Assembly (NCBI RefSeq): GCF_900113715.1
Contig: NZ_FOQK01000009.1
Span: 1 to 64,000 of the forward strand
Direction: 5' to 3'
Source: Pseudoselenomonas ruminantium
GTDB taxonomy: Bacteria > Bacillota > Negativicutes > Selenomonadales > Selenomonadaceae
Length of the DNA: 64,000 bases
Part shown: positions 8,557-17,620 of the stretch, piece by piece
How positions within the stretch are numbered: position 1 is the first letter of the stretch
Layout: each line of letters begins with the position of its first letter
Position numbers and translations under genes: made by a program
Notes under the pieces: model-generated
What the model saw: the letters and a program-made list of their open reading frames with translations, nothing else
Told to the model about the DNA's origin: nothing
The model's database searches: none

Positions 8557-9435
8557 ATGGCTAGAAAGAAACATGCTGCGCCTCATGAGGAACATGAAGG
8601 CGAGCCGTGGCTCCTGCCGTATTCTGACCTTATGACACTCCTGTTGGCACTGTTCATCGCCCTGTTTGCTATTTCCCAGACGGACCAGAAGAAGATGTCC
8701 GAGCTGTCGCAGGCTTTCAGCTCGGCGTTCAACATGGGCGGCCCTTCGTTTTTCAGTCAGATGGGCCCAAATGCTGGCCGTCGTGCCGAGATGCCCTCCG
8801 ACGAGGACAAGGGTAATCACGCGTATGTGGTAGAGAACCAGCAGCTCGAGGAGTTGCAGAAGAAAATGCAGGAATATATCGACCAGAACCAGCTGGACGA
8901 TCAGCTGAGCACGGAGCTCAGCGAAGAAGGGCTTATGATCCGCATCAAGGAACGGGCCTTGTTCCCGTCGGGGTCAGCACAGCTGGTCGGTCAGGCACAG
9001 TCCATCATCCCGGTGGTAGCCGGGCTTTTAGGCTCGGTGCCGGAGCGCGTGGTCGTATCGGGACATACGGATAATGTTCCTATCAATACGGCGCAGTTCC
9101 CGTCCAACTGGGAGCTGAGCTCGACGCGTGCGATGAATTTCATGAAGGCCTTGCTGGCCAACAACCCGTCGATGAATCCGGCGCGCTTCAGCGCTATCGG
9201 CTACAGTGAGTATCGGCCGCTGGCGGACAACAAGACCGATGAGGGGCGGGCAAAGAACCGCCGTGTAGAGGTGTTCATTGCCCGCAACTACCGGTTCAAT
9301 CCGGACGAGAAGTCCGGTGGCAAGACGGAGCAGCCGGATACCGGTGCGGATGGCATGCCTACCAGTGGCACGACGAATCATATCCCGTCGACATCTGGCT
9401 CGGCTGGCAGTTCGATCGCAGGAACTTCATACTGA
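8557..9435 (+). CDS. motB: Flagellar motor stator protein MotB
   Basis: Couples ion flow through MotA to torque and anchors the stator to peptidoglycan. One membrane helix (about 22-40) starts with PWLLPYSDLMTLLLALF; Asp24 is the conserved ion-binding residue. Residues 130-250 form an OmpA-like domain with SGHTDNVPI, NWELSSTRA and KNRRVEVFI. The C-terminal 40 residues are a low-complexity Ser/Thr/Gly/Pro tail. Translation is coupled to motA: only a few bases separate the stop from the ATG, and the ribosome site GAAGGAG lies at the motA end. The length of 292 aa is normal. Confidence 0.93.
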   Translation: MARKKHAAPHEEHEGEPWLLPYSDLMTLLLALFIALFAISQTDQKKMSELSQAFSSAFNMGGPSFFSQMGPNAGRRAEMPSDEDKGNHAYVVENQQLEELQKKMQEYIDQNQLDDQLSTELSEEGLMIRIKERALFPSGSAQLVGQAQSIIPVVAGLLGSVPERVVVSGHTDNVPINTAQFPSNWELSSTRAMNFMKALLANNPSMNPARFSAIGYSEYRPLADNKTDEGRAKNRRVEVFIARNYRFNPDEKSGGKTEQPDTGADGMPTSGTTNHIPSTSGSAGSSIAGTSY

Positions 9436-9527
9436 TCTCATGAATCATGACAAGTCGGCTTACGGGTCGGCTTGTTTTACTATGGAAAGGAAATTTGTTG
9501 TATAATGGTAGTTGAGGTGATGAGGCA

Positions 9528-9905
9528 TTGATACGGGGAATTGGCACAGATATCGTTGAGGTGGCGCGGGTGGCAAAGGCAATCGCCAATCCGCGGTTCT
9601 GTGCGCGGGTCTATACGGCGGCAGAACAGCAATACTGTGAGAGCCGTGGTGCCCAACGGGCCCAAAGCTATGCCGCGCGCTTTGCGGGCAAGGAAGCTGT
9701 GCTCAAGGCGTTCGGCACCGGCCTGCGGGAAGGCACGCTGCAGGACATCGAGATCCTGCCTGATGCGCTGGGATGCCCGCAGGTCAGGCTGACCGGTCAT
9801 TTTGCAGGGCTGGCACGGGAGCGGGGAATCGCTAAGGTATGGATCTCCCTGAGCCACACGAGGGAATATGCAACGGCACAATGTGTGATGGAGGAAACGA
9901 CATGA
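9528..9905 (+). CDS. acpS: Holo-[acyl-carrier-protein] synthase
   Basis: Transfers phosphopantetheine from CoA to acyl carrier protein. The 125-aa protein shows the AcpS signatures GIGTDIVEVARV (Mg-binding Asp8) and ARFAGKEAVLKAFGTG, and a C-terminal WISLSHTREYA. The TTG start at 9528 gives exactly the family N-terminus (MIRGIGTD); GAGGTGATGAGG is just upstream. Its stop overlaps the ATG of nnr, a common pairing in Firmicutes. Confidence 0.93.
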   Translation: MIRGIGTDIVEVARVAKAIANPRFCARVYTAAEQQYCESRGAQRAQSYAARFAGKEAVLKAFGTGLREGTLQDIEILPDALGCPQVRLTGHFAGLARERGIAKVWISLSHTREYATAQCVMEETT

Positions 9906-11464
9906 AGGTATCATTGAAGGCAGAGATGCGCAATATCGATAAGCTGACGGCAGAGAAATACGGGCTGCCGGCGCTGGTGCTGATGGAGAATGCCGGGCAT
10001 AGGACGGCTGAAGCAGTGGACAGACTGCTGGCAGGTGTGGCGGCAAGGAATGTCTGCGTGCTGGCTGGCAGCGGGAACAACGGCGGCGATGCCCTGGCGG
10101 CGGCGCGGCACCTGCACAATATGGGAGCGAAGCTCAAGGTCTTCCTTGCGGGGGAGATGGCGCATTTCTCGCCGGCAACAGCGGCGATGCATAAGGCGCT
10201 CAACGCGATGGGCGTGGAGATGCATGTCCTGGAGAGTGACCGCGATTGGGACCGGCTGCATTTTGCCTTGAAGTTCACGGAGGGCATCGTGGATGGTATC
10301 CTTGGTACGGGCTTTGAGGGCGAGTTGCGCAAGAAGACGCTGCGCCTGATCGAAGAAGTGAACAGTGCAGGCAAGCTGGTGCTGTCCATTGATATCCCCA
10401 GCGGCGTCGAGGCGGATACGGGCCGGGTTCCCAGCGTGGCTGTGCAGGCGGCAGCTACGCTGTCGCTGGGGCTGCCGAAGGTGGGGCAGCTGTTGAGCCC
10501 TGGCGCAGAGTTCACGGGCCAGCTGCTGGTCGATGATATCGGCATCCCTGGTGAGCTGCTGCAGGATGCGGCAATCAAGCAGGCCTTGCTCGATGATGCG
10601 ATGGCGGCGGGGCTGCTGCCGCCACGCAGCCGGGCTGCCCATAAGGGCAGCTGTGGCCGCATCCTCGTGGTCGCCGGATCCCATGGCATGACGGGGGCAG
10701 CAGCACTGGCCGCTTCGTCGGCCCTGCGCGCTGGTGCTGGCATCGTGACGCTGGCTGTGCCGCAGAGCGTGCATGATATCCTGGAGACGAAGCTCACCGA
10801 GGTCATGACCGTGCCCTTGGCAGAGACGAAGGAGGGCATCCTGGGCGGCGAAGAGGCGCTGGGGCAGCTGCTCTCGCTGGCTGAATCCTATGATGCAGTC
10901 CTGATTGGGCCGGGGCTCGGGCGGGCGGCAGAAACATTGGAGCTTGTACGCCTCTTTGCTGCCCGTGTCAGCAAACCGCTGATTCTTGACGCTGATGCGA
11001 TCTATGCGTTTAGCCGTCAGCCAGATGATCTGAGCCGGCTGCCGCAGGTGCCGGTACTCACGCCGCATCTCGGCGAGATGGCTGGCCTGCTGGGCGTGAC
11101 GGTGCCAGAACTGCGGGAGTCCCTGCTGCCGATTGTCCGCGAGGCAGCTGCGGAGTATCAGTGTGTCTTCGTGGTCAAGAGCGAGTGCACGCTGGTCGCA
11201 TATCCGGATGGGGATGCGTTCTTCACGACGAAGGGCAATGCGGGTATGGCGACAGCGGGCAGCGGCGATGTGCTGGCAGGAACGATTGCGGGGCTCATGA
11301 AGCAGACGGAAAGCGGGCTGGCCCCGCTGCTGGGTGTCTACCTCCATGGGCTCGCGGGCGACCTGGCAGCAGAGGCGAAGGGCGAGGCGCTCATCGCGTC
11401 GGATATTCGTGAGCACTTACCGGCAGCCCGGATGAAATTGCGGGAGATGCAGTATAAACAATAA
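9902..11464 (+). CDS. nnr: Bifunctional NAD(P)H-hydrate epimerase/dehydratase
   Basis: Repairs damaged NAD(P)H hydrates. The N-terminal half (about 1-215) is the NnrE epimerase with MENAGHRTAEAVD and VLAGSGNNGGDALAAARHL. The C-terminal half (about 230-515) is the ADP/ATP-dependent NnrD dehydratase with LTPHLGEMAGLLG and KGNAGMATAGSGDVLAGTIA. The total of 520 aa is normal for the fusion. The ATG at 9902 overlaps the acpS stop and follows GGAGG. It ends 71 bp before the ilvE promoter. Confidence 0.95.
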   Translation: MKVSLKAEMRNIDKLTAEKYGLPALVLMENAGHRTAEAVDRLLAGVAARNVCVLAGSGNNGGDALAAARHLHNMGAKLKVFLAGEMAHFSPATAAMHKALNAMGVEMHVLESDRDWDRLHFALKFTEGIVDGILGTGFEGELRKKTLRLIEEVNSAGKLVLSIDIPSGVEADTGRVPSVAVQAAATLSLGLPKVGQLLSPGAEFTGQLLVDDIGIPGELLQDAAIKQALLDDAMAAGLLPPRSRAAHKGSCGRILVVAGSHGMTGAAALAASSALRAGAGIVTLAVPQSVHDILETKLTEVMTVPLAETKEGILGGEEALGQLLSLAESYDAVLIGPGLGRAAETLELVRLFAARVSKPLILDADAIYAFSRQPDDLSRLPQVPVLTPHLGEMAGLLGVTVPELRESLLPIVREAAAEYQCVFVVKSECTLVAYPDGDAFFTTKGNAGMATAGSGDVLAGTIAGLMKQTESGLAPLLGVYLHGLAGDLAAEAKGEALIASDIREHLPAARMKLREMQYKQ

Positions 11465-11535
11465 ACGAATGTGCGCGCAAGGAATACGGAAATAAAAAAA
11501 TGATGCAGGAAGTGGATAAAAAGGCACTTTACATA

Positions 11536-11564
11536 TTGACATCTGTATAGCTGAGGACTAGAAT
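11536..11564 (+). promoter_or_regulatory. Sigma-70 promoter of ilvE
   Basis: A perfect TTGACA (11536-11541), a 17-bp spacer and TAGAAT (11559-11564) lie about 30 bp upstream of the start codon, giving a leader too short for an attenuator. Confidence 0.8.
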
Positions 11565-11598
11565 ATAGTTACTTTGATAAAAGAAAAGGGGCATGAAC

Positions 11599-12621
11599 AT
11601 GGCAAATGTAAATGTTGACTGGGCAAATCTTGGATTCAGCTATCAGCCGATCACGAAACGTTATGTAGCAAACTACAAAGATGGCAAATGGGGCAAAGGC
11701 GGACTCACGGAGGACGCCAATGTCGTTATCAATGAGTGCGCAGGCATCCTGCAGTATTGCCAGGAAGTATTCGAAGGTCTTAAGGCATATAAGACGAAAG
11801 ATGGCAAGGTCGTGACGTTCCGTCCGGACCAGAATGCCAAGCGCATGGTGGATTCGGCCAAACGCCTCGTGATGCCGCCGGTCCCGGAGGAGATGTTCCT
11901 CGAGGCTGTCGATCAGGTGGTCAAGGCGAATGCTGATTGGATCCCGCCGTATGAGACGGGCGGTGCGCTGTACCTGCGTCCGTACCTGTTCGCTACGGGC
12001 CCGGTCATCGGCGTCAAGCCGGCTGATGAATATCAGTTCCGCCTGTTCGGTACGCCGGTCGGTTCGTATTTCAAGAATGGCATCAAGCCAATCACGATCT
12101 GCGTCAGTGATTTTGACCGTGCTGCCCCGCACGGTACGGGCAACATCAAGGCTGGCCTCAACTATGCCATGAGCTTGCATCCGTATATCCTGGCCCATGA
12201 GAATGGCTATGATGAGAACATGTATCTCGATGCAGCTACGCGCACCTATGTCGAGGAGACGGGCGGCGCTAACTTCCTGTTCGTCACGAAGGACAACAAG
12301 ATCGTCACGCCGAAGTCCGATTCGATCCTGCCGTCGATTACGCGCCGTTCGCTGGTGATGCTGGCAGAGAAGCTGGGCTATACGGTCGAGCATCGTCCGG
12401 TCAAGTTCACCGAGCTCAAGGATTTTGCTGAGGCTGGCCTTTGCGGCACGGCTGCCGTCATCTGTCCGGTCGGCAAAGTCGTGAACCATGGCGAGGAAAT
12501 CTGCTTCCCAAGCGGCATGGAAGAAATGGGCCCGGTACTCACGAAGCTGTACCACGAGCTCCGTGGCATCCAGATGGGCACCATCGAGGCGCCGGAGGGC
12601 TGGATCCGCGAGATCAAATAA
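11599..12621 (+). CDS. ilvE: Branched-chain-amino-acid aminotransferase
   Basis: A fold-type IV PLP enzyme that interconverts valine, leucine and isoleucine with their 2-oxo acids. The 340-aa protein begins with NVDWANLGFSYQPITKRY. It shows QYCQEVFEGLKAYKTKDG, RPDQNAKRM, the Schiff-base lysine in HGTGNIKAGLNYAMS (about K184), and TYVEETGGANFLFV. Two in-frame ATGs (11593 and 11599) are possible; AAAGGGG is better spaced to 11599. It is monocistronic with a strong promoter and a terminator. Confidence 0.94.
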   Translation: MANVNVDWANLGFSYQPITKRYVANYKDGKWGKGGLTEDANVVINECAGILQYCQEVFEGLKAYKTKDGKVVTFRPDQNAKRMVDSAKRLVMPPVPEEMFLEAVDQVVKANADWIPPYETGGALYLRPYLFATGPVIGVKPADEYQFRLFGTPVGSYFKNGIKPITICVSDFDRAAPHGTGNIKAGLNYAMSLHPYILAHENGYDENMYLDAATRTYVEETGGANFLFVTKDNKIVTPKSDSILPSITRRSLVMLAEKLGYTVEHRPVKFTELKDFAEAGLCGTAAVICPVGKVVNHGEEICFPSGMEEMGPVLTKLYHELRGIQMGTIEAPEGWIREIK

Positions 12622-12640
12622 GCGCATAGAAGTTTTTGGC

Positions 12641-12670
12641 AAAGACCTGCTGGCTTTCAGCAGGTCTTTT
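12641..12670 (+). terminator. Intrinsic terminator of ilvE
   Basis: AAAGACCTGCTG and CAGCAGGTCTTTT form a long stem with a short loop and a T-run. Confidence 0.9.
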
Positions 12671-12732
12671 CTGTTTTTTCAGTTTGTTTTAAGACTTTAG
12701 TACTAAAATTTTTTAGCGGTAACAAGGAATTC

Positions 12733-12762
12733 TTTATCAAGAACACGAATAGTTTTTATGAT
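12733..12762 (+). promoter_or_regulatory. Candidate promoter of the cdaA operon
   Basis: TTTATC and TATGAT are separated by 18 bp, about 35 bp upstream of cdaA. Both boxes deviate from consensus. Confidence 0.35.
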
Positions 12763-12797
12763 AGGGAGACAAGATAGTAAGTTAGGGAGTTTTGCGT

Positions 12798-13637
12798 ATG
12801 CCGTTTGATATAACCATGCCGATACAATTTCATGGAATTTTGTCGACCATCGGCTGGTTCGATGTGCTCGATATTATAATTGTGGCCGTGATCCTGTATA
12901 AGATCTATGTGATGCTCAAGGACACGCGGGCCATCACGCTGGTCAAGGGCGTGCTGGTGCTGCTCGTGGTGACGCTGATCTGCAGCTGGTTTGAGCTGCA
13001 TGTCATTTCGTGGCTGCTGCAAAAGACTGTGACGCTCTTGTTTGTCGCCTTGCCTATCGTGTTCCAGCCCGAGCTGCGGCGCGCACTGGAGCATCTGGGA
13101 CAGGGCTCTTTCTGGGGGGCGCAGACCTTGCTCAATGATGAGCAGGCGCGCTCGGTCGTCAATGAGCTCACCAAAGCGGTCAAGCAGCTGTCGGCGACCA
13201 AGACAGGCGCGCTGCTGGTCATCGAGCGCGATATGGGCCTTAACGACATCAGTGCGACCGGCATACGCATCGAGGGCCTGATCTCGGCGGACTTCCTGCT
13301 CAATGTATTCATCGTCAATACGCCGCTGCATGATGGTGCTGCCGTGATCCGCGGCAACCGCCTGATTGCAGCAGGCTGCCTGCTGCCCCTGACCGAGAAC
13401 CGGTCGCTGTCGACAGAGCTGGGCACGCGTCATCGCGCGGCCATCGGCCTGTCGGAGCAGTGCGATGCCTTGGTGGTCGTCGTCAGTGAGGAGACCGGAA
13501 CGATTTCGGTGGCCGAAAATGGCCATATCATGCGTCATCTCGACATCGACACGCTGCGGGCGGTGCTCATGCCGGCCTTTGCATCACCGCAGGAAAGCAT
13601 CCGGGATATGGTGCGAAATTGGAGGAAGAAGAAATGA
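12798..13637 (+). CDS. cdaA: Diadenylate cyclase CdaA
   Basis: A membrane-bound enzyme that makes c-di-AMP from two ATP. Three N-terminal hydrophobic helices (about 22-40, 47-62, 68-88) precede the DAC domain (about 95-250), with the catalytic DGA at 179-181 in TPLHDGAAVI and RHR at 211-213 in LGTRHRAAIG. The 279-aa length is normal. The ATG at 12798 follows AGGGAG. Its TGA overlaps the start of cdaR (ATGA). The conserved cdaA-cdaR-glmM order supports the assignment. Confidence 0.95.
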   Translation: MPFDITMPIQFHGILSTIGWFDVLDIIIVAVILYKIYVMLKDTRAITLVKGVLVLLVVTLICSWFELHVISWLLQKTVTLLFVALPIVFQPELRRALEHLGQGSFWGAQTLLNDEQARSVVNELTKAVKQLSATKTGALLVIERDMGLNDISATGIRIEGLISADFLLNVFIVNTPLHDGAAVIRGNRLIAAGCLLPLTENRSLSTELGTRHRAAIGLSEQCDALVVVVSEETGTISVAENGHIMRHLDIDTLRAVLMPAFASPQESIRDMVRNWRKKK

Positions 13638-14575
13638 TTTCAACGTTTCGCCATATGATACAACACAATCTGGTCGCCAAAATCGTGGCCGTGGTATCGG
13701 CTATCGTGCTTTGGGGCTATGTCATGAATGACCAGAATCCGGCCATCGAGAGCAGCTTCACCGTGCAGGTGCAGCTCCGCAATGCGCCGGATGGCTATAA
13801 GATCACGCAGGGGACGCCGACGGTGAAGGTCAAGGTACGCGCCGCGCGGTCGCTGTTCGTGAACAGTTCGGCAGAGGACTTCAAGGCGTATGTTGACCTC
13901 AAGGATGCGGAAAATGGCAAGCATTCCTATAAGGTCCATGTGGAGACGCCGCAGGGCTTTGAGGTCGTCGAGGAGAATCCGGGATCGATCGATGTGACGC
14001 TGGACCGCATCATCGAGCGGCGCGTGCGGGCGACCATCAACGTCAATGGTGTCCCGGCACCAGGAGTCACGGTGGCCAAGGTGAATCAGGCCAGCTCGAA
14101 GGTAGTCATCGAGGGGCCGGAGTCAGCAGTCAATGAGGTCGACCGCGTGATCGGCTATATCGGTCTCAATGGCAATAACGACAGTGATTTTGCCTTGCAG
14201 GTACCGCTGACGCCGATCAATGTGGATGGCCGTGAGGTACAGGGCGTCACTGTGAATCCGACGTCCATGTATGTGACCGTACAGATGGCGCGCGGCCTGC
14301 GGACGAAGATCGTCACGGTCAAGCCGGCCTTGACGGGCAGCCTGAACGGTGAGCTGGAACTGGTCAGCGCCAAGGTAGACCCCGTCAAGATCGAGATTGC
14401 CGGCGATGAGGCCAAGACCAGCACGGTATCGTCCCTGTCGACAGAGCCGATATCGCTGGCTGATGTGACGAAGAATATGGATAAGACGGTCAAGCTCATC
14501 CTGCCGGATGGCGTGACCGTCACGAATCCGGACGTAGTAGTCCATCTTGTCGTCAAGGCGAAAGAAGATAAGTGA
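13634..14575 (+). CDS. cdaR: CdaA regulator CdaR, YbbR-domain protein
   Basis: An extracytoplasmic partner of CdaA that tunes cyclase activity. One N-terminal membrane helix (about 15-35, KIVAVVSAIVLWGYVM) is followed by about three to four YbbR repeats, each with VxVRLRN- or VTVNP-like strands. The length of 313 aa fits. The ATG overlaps the cdaA stop and follows GGAGGAAG. It lies between cdaA and the FAD enzyme in one operon. Confidence 0.92.
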   Translation: MISTFRHMIQHNLVAKIVAVVSAIVLWGYVMNDQNPAIESSFTVQVQLRNAPDGYKITQGTPTVKVKVRAARSLFVNSSAEDFKAYVDLKDAENGKHSYKVHVETPQGFEVVEENPGSIDVTLDRIIERRVRATINVNGVPAPGVTVAKVNQASSKVVIEGPESAVNEVDRVIGYIGLNGNNDSDFALQVPLTPINVDGREVQGVTVNPTSMYVTVQMARGLRTKIVTVKPALTGSLNGELELVSAKVDPVKIEIAGDEAKTSTVSSLSTEPISLADVTKNMDKTVKLILPDGVTVTNPDVVVHLVVKAKEDK

Positions 14576-14600
14576 ATAGATATTGGAGTGAAGGTTACAA

Positions 14601-16223
14601 GTGATTCGCATAAGAAACTTTCAGGTCCCATTCACCGATGCGACCTGCTTGGAGGAACTTGCAGCCAGACGCTTGAAATTACCACCGCAGGCTGTGCTTG
14701 CGGTGGTAATTGTGCGTAAGGCTGTAGATGCGCGCCGTTATCATGGGGCGCCGGTGCAGTTTGTCTACGTGCTCGATGTAGCAGTAGCAGAGCCGGAAAA
14801 GAAGGTCTTGCAGCGCCTCAAGCGCGACAAGAACGTAGAAGTGGTCAAGAGCGAAGCGGCGCCGGCGCCGGCCCTGCGCCAGTTCACGGGCAGGGAGCTG
14901 CGTCCGGTGGTGGTCGGCTTCGGCCCTGCGGGCATGTTTGCGGCGCTGACGCTGGCCAAGGCAGGCTGGCAGCCCCTCGTGCTGGAGCGTGGTCAGGATG
15001 TCGATACGCGGCAGGCTGATATCGAGCGGTTCTGGCAGGGCGGGGCGCTCAACGTGCAGTCGAATGTGCAGTTCGGTGAAGGCGGTGCCGGCACGTTCTC
15101 GGATGGCAAGCTGACGACACGCATCAACGACGTGCATATGCAGGATGTCATCGAGGCGTTCATCACAGCGGGGGCTCCTGAGGAAATCCGCTACCTGCAT
15201 AAGCCGCATATCGGCACAGATCTCTTGCGCGGCATCGTCAAGAACATCCGGCAGGAAATCATCCGGCTTGGCGGGCAGGTGCGCTTTGGCGCTCAGGTTA
15301 CGGATATCGAGCTCACGGCGGCCGGGGCTGTTGAGGCGCTGATCGTCAACGGCGAGGAGCGGCTGCCCGCCGCATCGGTATTCCTCGGCATCGGCCATTC
15401 GGCCCGCGATACGTATAAGATGCTGCTGGGCAAGGGCATCCGCATGGAGGCCAAGCCCTTTGCCATGGGCGTGCGCATCGAGCATCCGCAGGAGTTCATC
15501 GACAGGGCGCAGTATGGCGAGGATGCCGGTCATCCGCGCCTGCCGGTCGCTGATTACGCACTGACCTACAAGGACCCTGTGACGGGCCGTGGAGCGTACT
15601 CGTTCTGCATGTGTCCGGGCGGGCAGGTCGTCGCTGCGACGTCGGCTGAGGGACATGTCTGCACGAATGGCATGAGCAATTATAAGCGCGATTCGGGCAT
15701 TGCCAACAGTGCGCTGCTGGTGCAGGTGGGCCCCGACGATTTCGGGCAGGAGGTGCTGGCGGGCATGGCCTTGCAGGATAAGCTCGAGGCACTGGCCTTC
15801 GAGCTGGGTGGACGCAACTACCATGCCCCCGTGCAGACGGTGGGCGACTTCCTGGGGGGCACGTCAGGCTCCACGCAGTTCCTGACGACGCCGACCTATC
15901 AGCCGGGGGTCAAGGCCGTGGATTTGCACGCGTTGCTGCCGGATTATATGGCGCAGACGCTCACGGGAGCTCTGCCGTGGTTTGACCGCAAGATTCCGGG
16001 CTTTGCCGACAAAGGAGCGGTCATGACGGGCATCGAGGCGCGCTCGTCGGCGCCCTGCCGTATCCGCCGCGACCGTGTGAGCTTTGTGGCTGAGGCCACG
16101 CCGGGTCTCTATCCGATGGGTGAAGGGGCAGGCTACGCAGGCGGCATCATGAGTGCGGCTGTTGACGGAATGAAAGCGGCACTTGCATTTTTAGACAAAA
16201 ATGTGCATACTATTAAGAGTTGA
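14601..16223 (+). CDS. FAD-dependent dehydrogenase-like protein (COG2509 type)
   Basis: An uncharacterised flavoprotein family. Residues 1-95 form an N-terminal domain without a clear fold. The FAD-binding segment starts at about 100 with PVVVGFGPAGMFAALTLAK (GxGxxG type), followed by a glutamate-ended strand (LVLERG). Internal motifs are GEGGAGTFSDGKLTTR, FLGIGHSARDTY, YSFCMCPGGQVV and the C-terminal GAGYAGGIMSAAVDG. The length of 540 aa matches the family. The GTG start at 14601 follows TGGAGTGAAGG. It is inserted between cdaR and glmM, normally neighbours. Substrate and partner are unknown. Confidence 0.85.
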   Translation: MIRIRNFQVPFTDATCLEELAARRLKLPPQAVLAVVIVRKAVDARRYHGAPVQFVYVLDVAVAEPEKKVLQRLKRDKNVEVVKSEAAPAPALRQFTGRELRPVVVGFGPAGMFAALTLAKAGWQPLVLERGQDVDTRQADIERFWQGGALNVQSNVQFGEGGAGTFSDGKLTTRINDVHMQDVIEAFITAGAPEEIRYLHKPHIGTDLLRGIVKNIRQEIIRLGGQVRFGAQVTDIELTAAGAVEALIVNGEERLPAASVFLGIGHSARDTYKMLLGKGIRMEAKPFAMGVRIEHPQEFIDRAQYGEDAGHPRLPVADYALTYKDPVTGRGAYSFCMCPGGQVVAATSAEGHVCTNGMSNYKRDSGIANSALLVQVGPDDFGQEVLAGMALQDKLEALAFELGGRNYHAPVQTVGDFLGGTSGSTQFLTTPTYQPGVKAVDLHALLPDYMAQTLTGALPWFDRKIPGFADKGAVMTGIEARSSAPCRIRRDRVSFVAEATPGLYPMGEGAGYAGGIMSAAVDGMKAALAFLDKNVHTIKS

Positions 16224-16268
16224 TACTAAATAGCGATTTCTTATTGCGAAATAGGAGGATATTATATT

Positions 16269-17618
16269 ATGGCAAGATTGTTTGGTACGGATGGTGTCCG
16301 CGGTGAGGCAAATTCGGTTCTGACGCCGGAGATGGCCTATCGCCTTGGCCGTGCAGCTACGATTTATTTCGGCAAGGATTCCGAGGAGCAGCCGCTGATC
16401 CTGATTGGCCGCGACACGCGCCTTTCCGGTGAGATGTTCGAGGCGGCACTTACGGCAGGTATCTGCTCGGCTGGTGGCCGTGCGATGCTCGCCGGCATCA
16501 TTCCGACGCCAGCTATCGCTTATCTGGCTCGCCGCCACAAGGCCAAAGCCGGTATCGTCATCTCGGCATCCCATAACCCGTTCCACGACAACGGCATCAA
16601 GTTCTTCGGTGGCGACGGCTACAAACTGCCGGATGCTGTCGAGGATGAGCTCGAGGTCATCGTGCATCAGCTCGAAAACGATGATAACTTTGCCCGTCCG
16701 ACTGGCGACCGCATCGGTCATATCGAATACCGCACGGATCTGCTGAACCAGTACATCGAGTTTGTTGAGAGCACCTGCCAGGAGCGTTTCGATGGCATGA
16801 AGATTGTCCTTGACTGTGCAAATGGTGCAGCCTATGAGGTCATGCCGAAGGTGCTTCGTTCGCTCGGCGCGAAGGTAAAGGTCATCCATGCGCTGCCGAA
16901 CGGTGTCAACATCAATGAGAACTGCGGCTCGACGCATATGGAGTCGCTGCAGAAGGCAGTCCTTGAAAATGGTGCGGACTTTGGCATTGCGCACGATGGC
17001 GATGCCGACCGCTGCCTCTGCGTGGACGAGAAAGGCCAGATTATTGATGGCGACCACATCCTCGTCATGTGCGCACAGGATATGATGAAGAAGGGCACGC
17101 TGCCGTACAACACGGTCGTGTCGACGGTCATGGCCAATATCGGTTTCCACAAGGCCATCAAAGAAGCTGGCGGACGTGTCGAGATCACGCAGGTTGGCGA
17201 CCGCTATGTCCTTGAGAACATGCTCAAGAACGGCTACAAGATCGGCGGCGAGCAGTCCGGCCACATCATCTTCACGGATTACAGCACGACGGGCGACGGT
17301 CCCATCACGGCGCTGCAGGTGCTGGCTTCGGTCAAGCGCAGCGGCCGCAAGGCATCGGATCTCACGAACCTCATGACGACGTATCCGCAGCTGCTTGTCA
17401 ACGTCCGCGTGGCTACGAAAGAGGGCTGGGAGGATAATGAAGCAATCAAGGCGGCCATCGATGAGGGCAACAAGGAGCTGGGCAGCGACGGCCGCATCCT
17501 CGTCCGTCCGTCCGGCACGGAGCCGCTGATCCGCGTCATGGCTGAGGGCCCGGATCAGGCACAGCTTGATGTCATCTGCCATCGCATCGCCGATGTCGTC
17601 AAGAAAGAGCAGGGCTGA
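16269..17618 (+). CDS. glmM: Phosphoglucosamine mutase
   Basis: Converts glucosamine-6-phosphate to glucosamine-1-phosphate for UDP-GlcNAc and cell-wall synthesis. The 449-aa protein begins RLFGTDGVRGEAN. The phosphorylated serine is in VISASHNPFHDNGIKFF (about S101), the metal loop is DGDADR (about 243-248), sugar recognition is GGEQSGH, and phosphate binding is RPSGTEPLIRVMAE. It has a very good ribosome site (AGGAGG, 8-12 nt). It is the last member of the cda operon; CdaA is known to interact with GlmM in Firmicutes. Confidence 0.96.
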   Translation: MARLFGTDGVRGEANSVLTPEMAYRLGRAATIYFGKDSEEQPLILIGRDTRLSGEMFEAALTAGICSAGGRAMLAGIIPTPAIAYLARRHKAKAGIVISASHNPFHDNGIKFFGGDGYKLPDAVEDELEVIVHQLENDDNFARPTGDRIGHIEYRTDLLNQYIEFVESTCQERFDGMKIVLDCANGAAYEVMPKVLRSLGAKVKVIHALPNGVNINENCGSTHMESLQKAVLENGADFGIAHDGDADRCLCVDEKGQIIDGDHILVMCAQDMMKKGTLPYNTVVSTVMANIGFHKAIKEAGGRVEITQVGDRYVLENMLKNGYKIGGEQSGHIIFTDYSTTGDGPITALQVLASVKRSGRKASDLTNLMTTYPQLLVNVRVATKEGWEDNEAIKAAIDEGNKELGSDGRILVRPSGTEPLIRVMAEGPDQAQLDVICHRIADVVKKEQG

Positions 17619-17620
17619 AA

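Noticed and set aside
9911..11416. 501-aa minus-strand frame opposite nnr
   Set aside because: His/Gln/Arg-rich shadow of the nnr gene, whose motifs are unmistakable on the plus strand.
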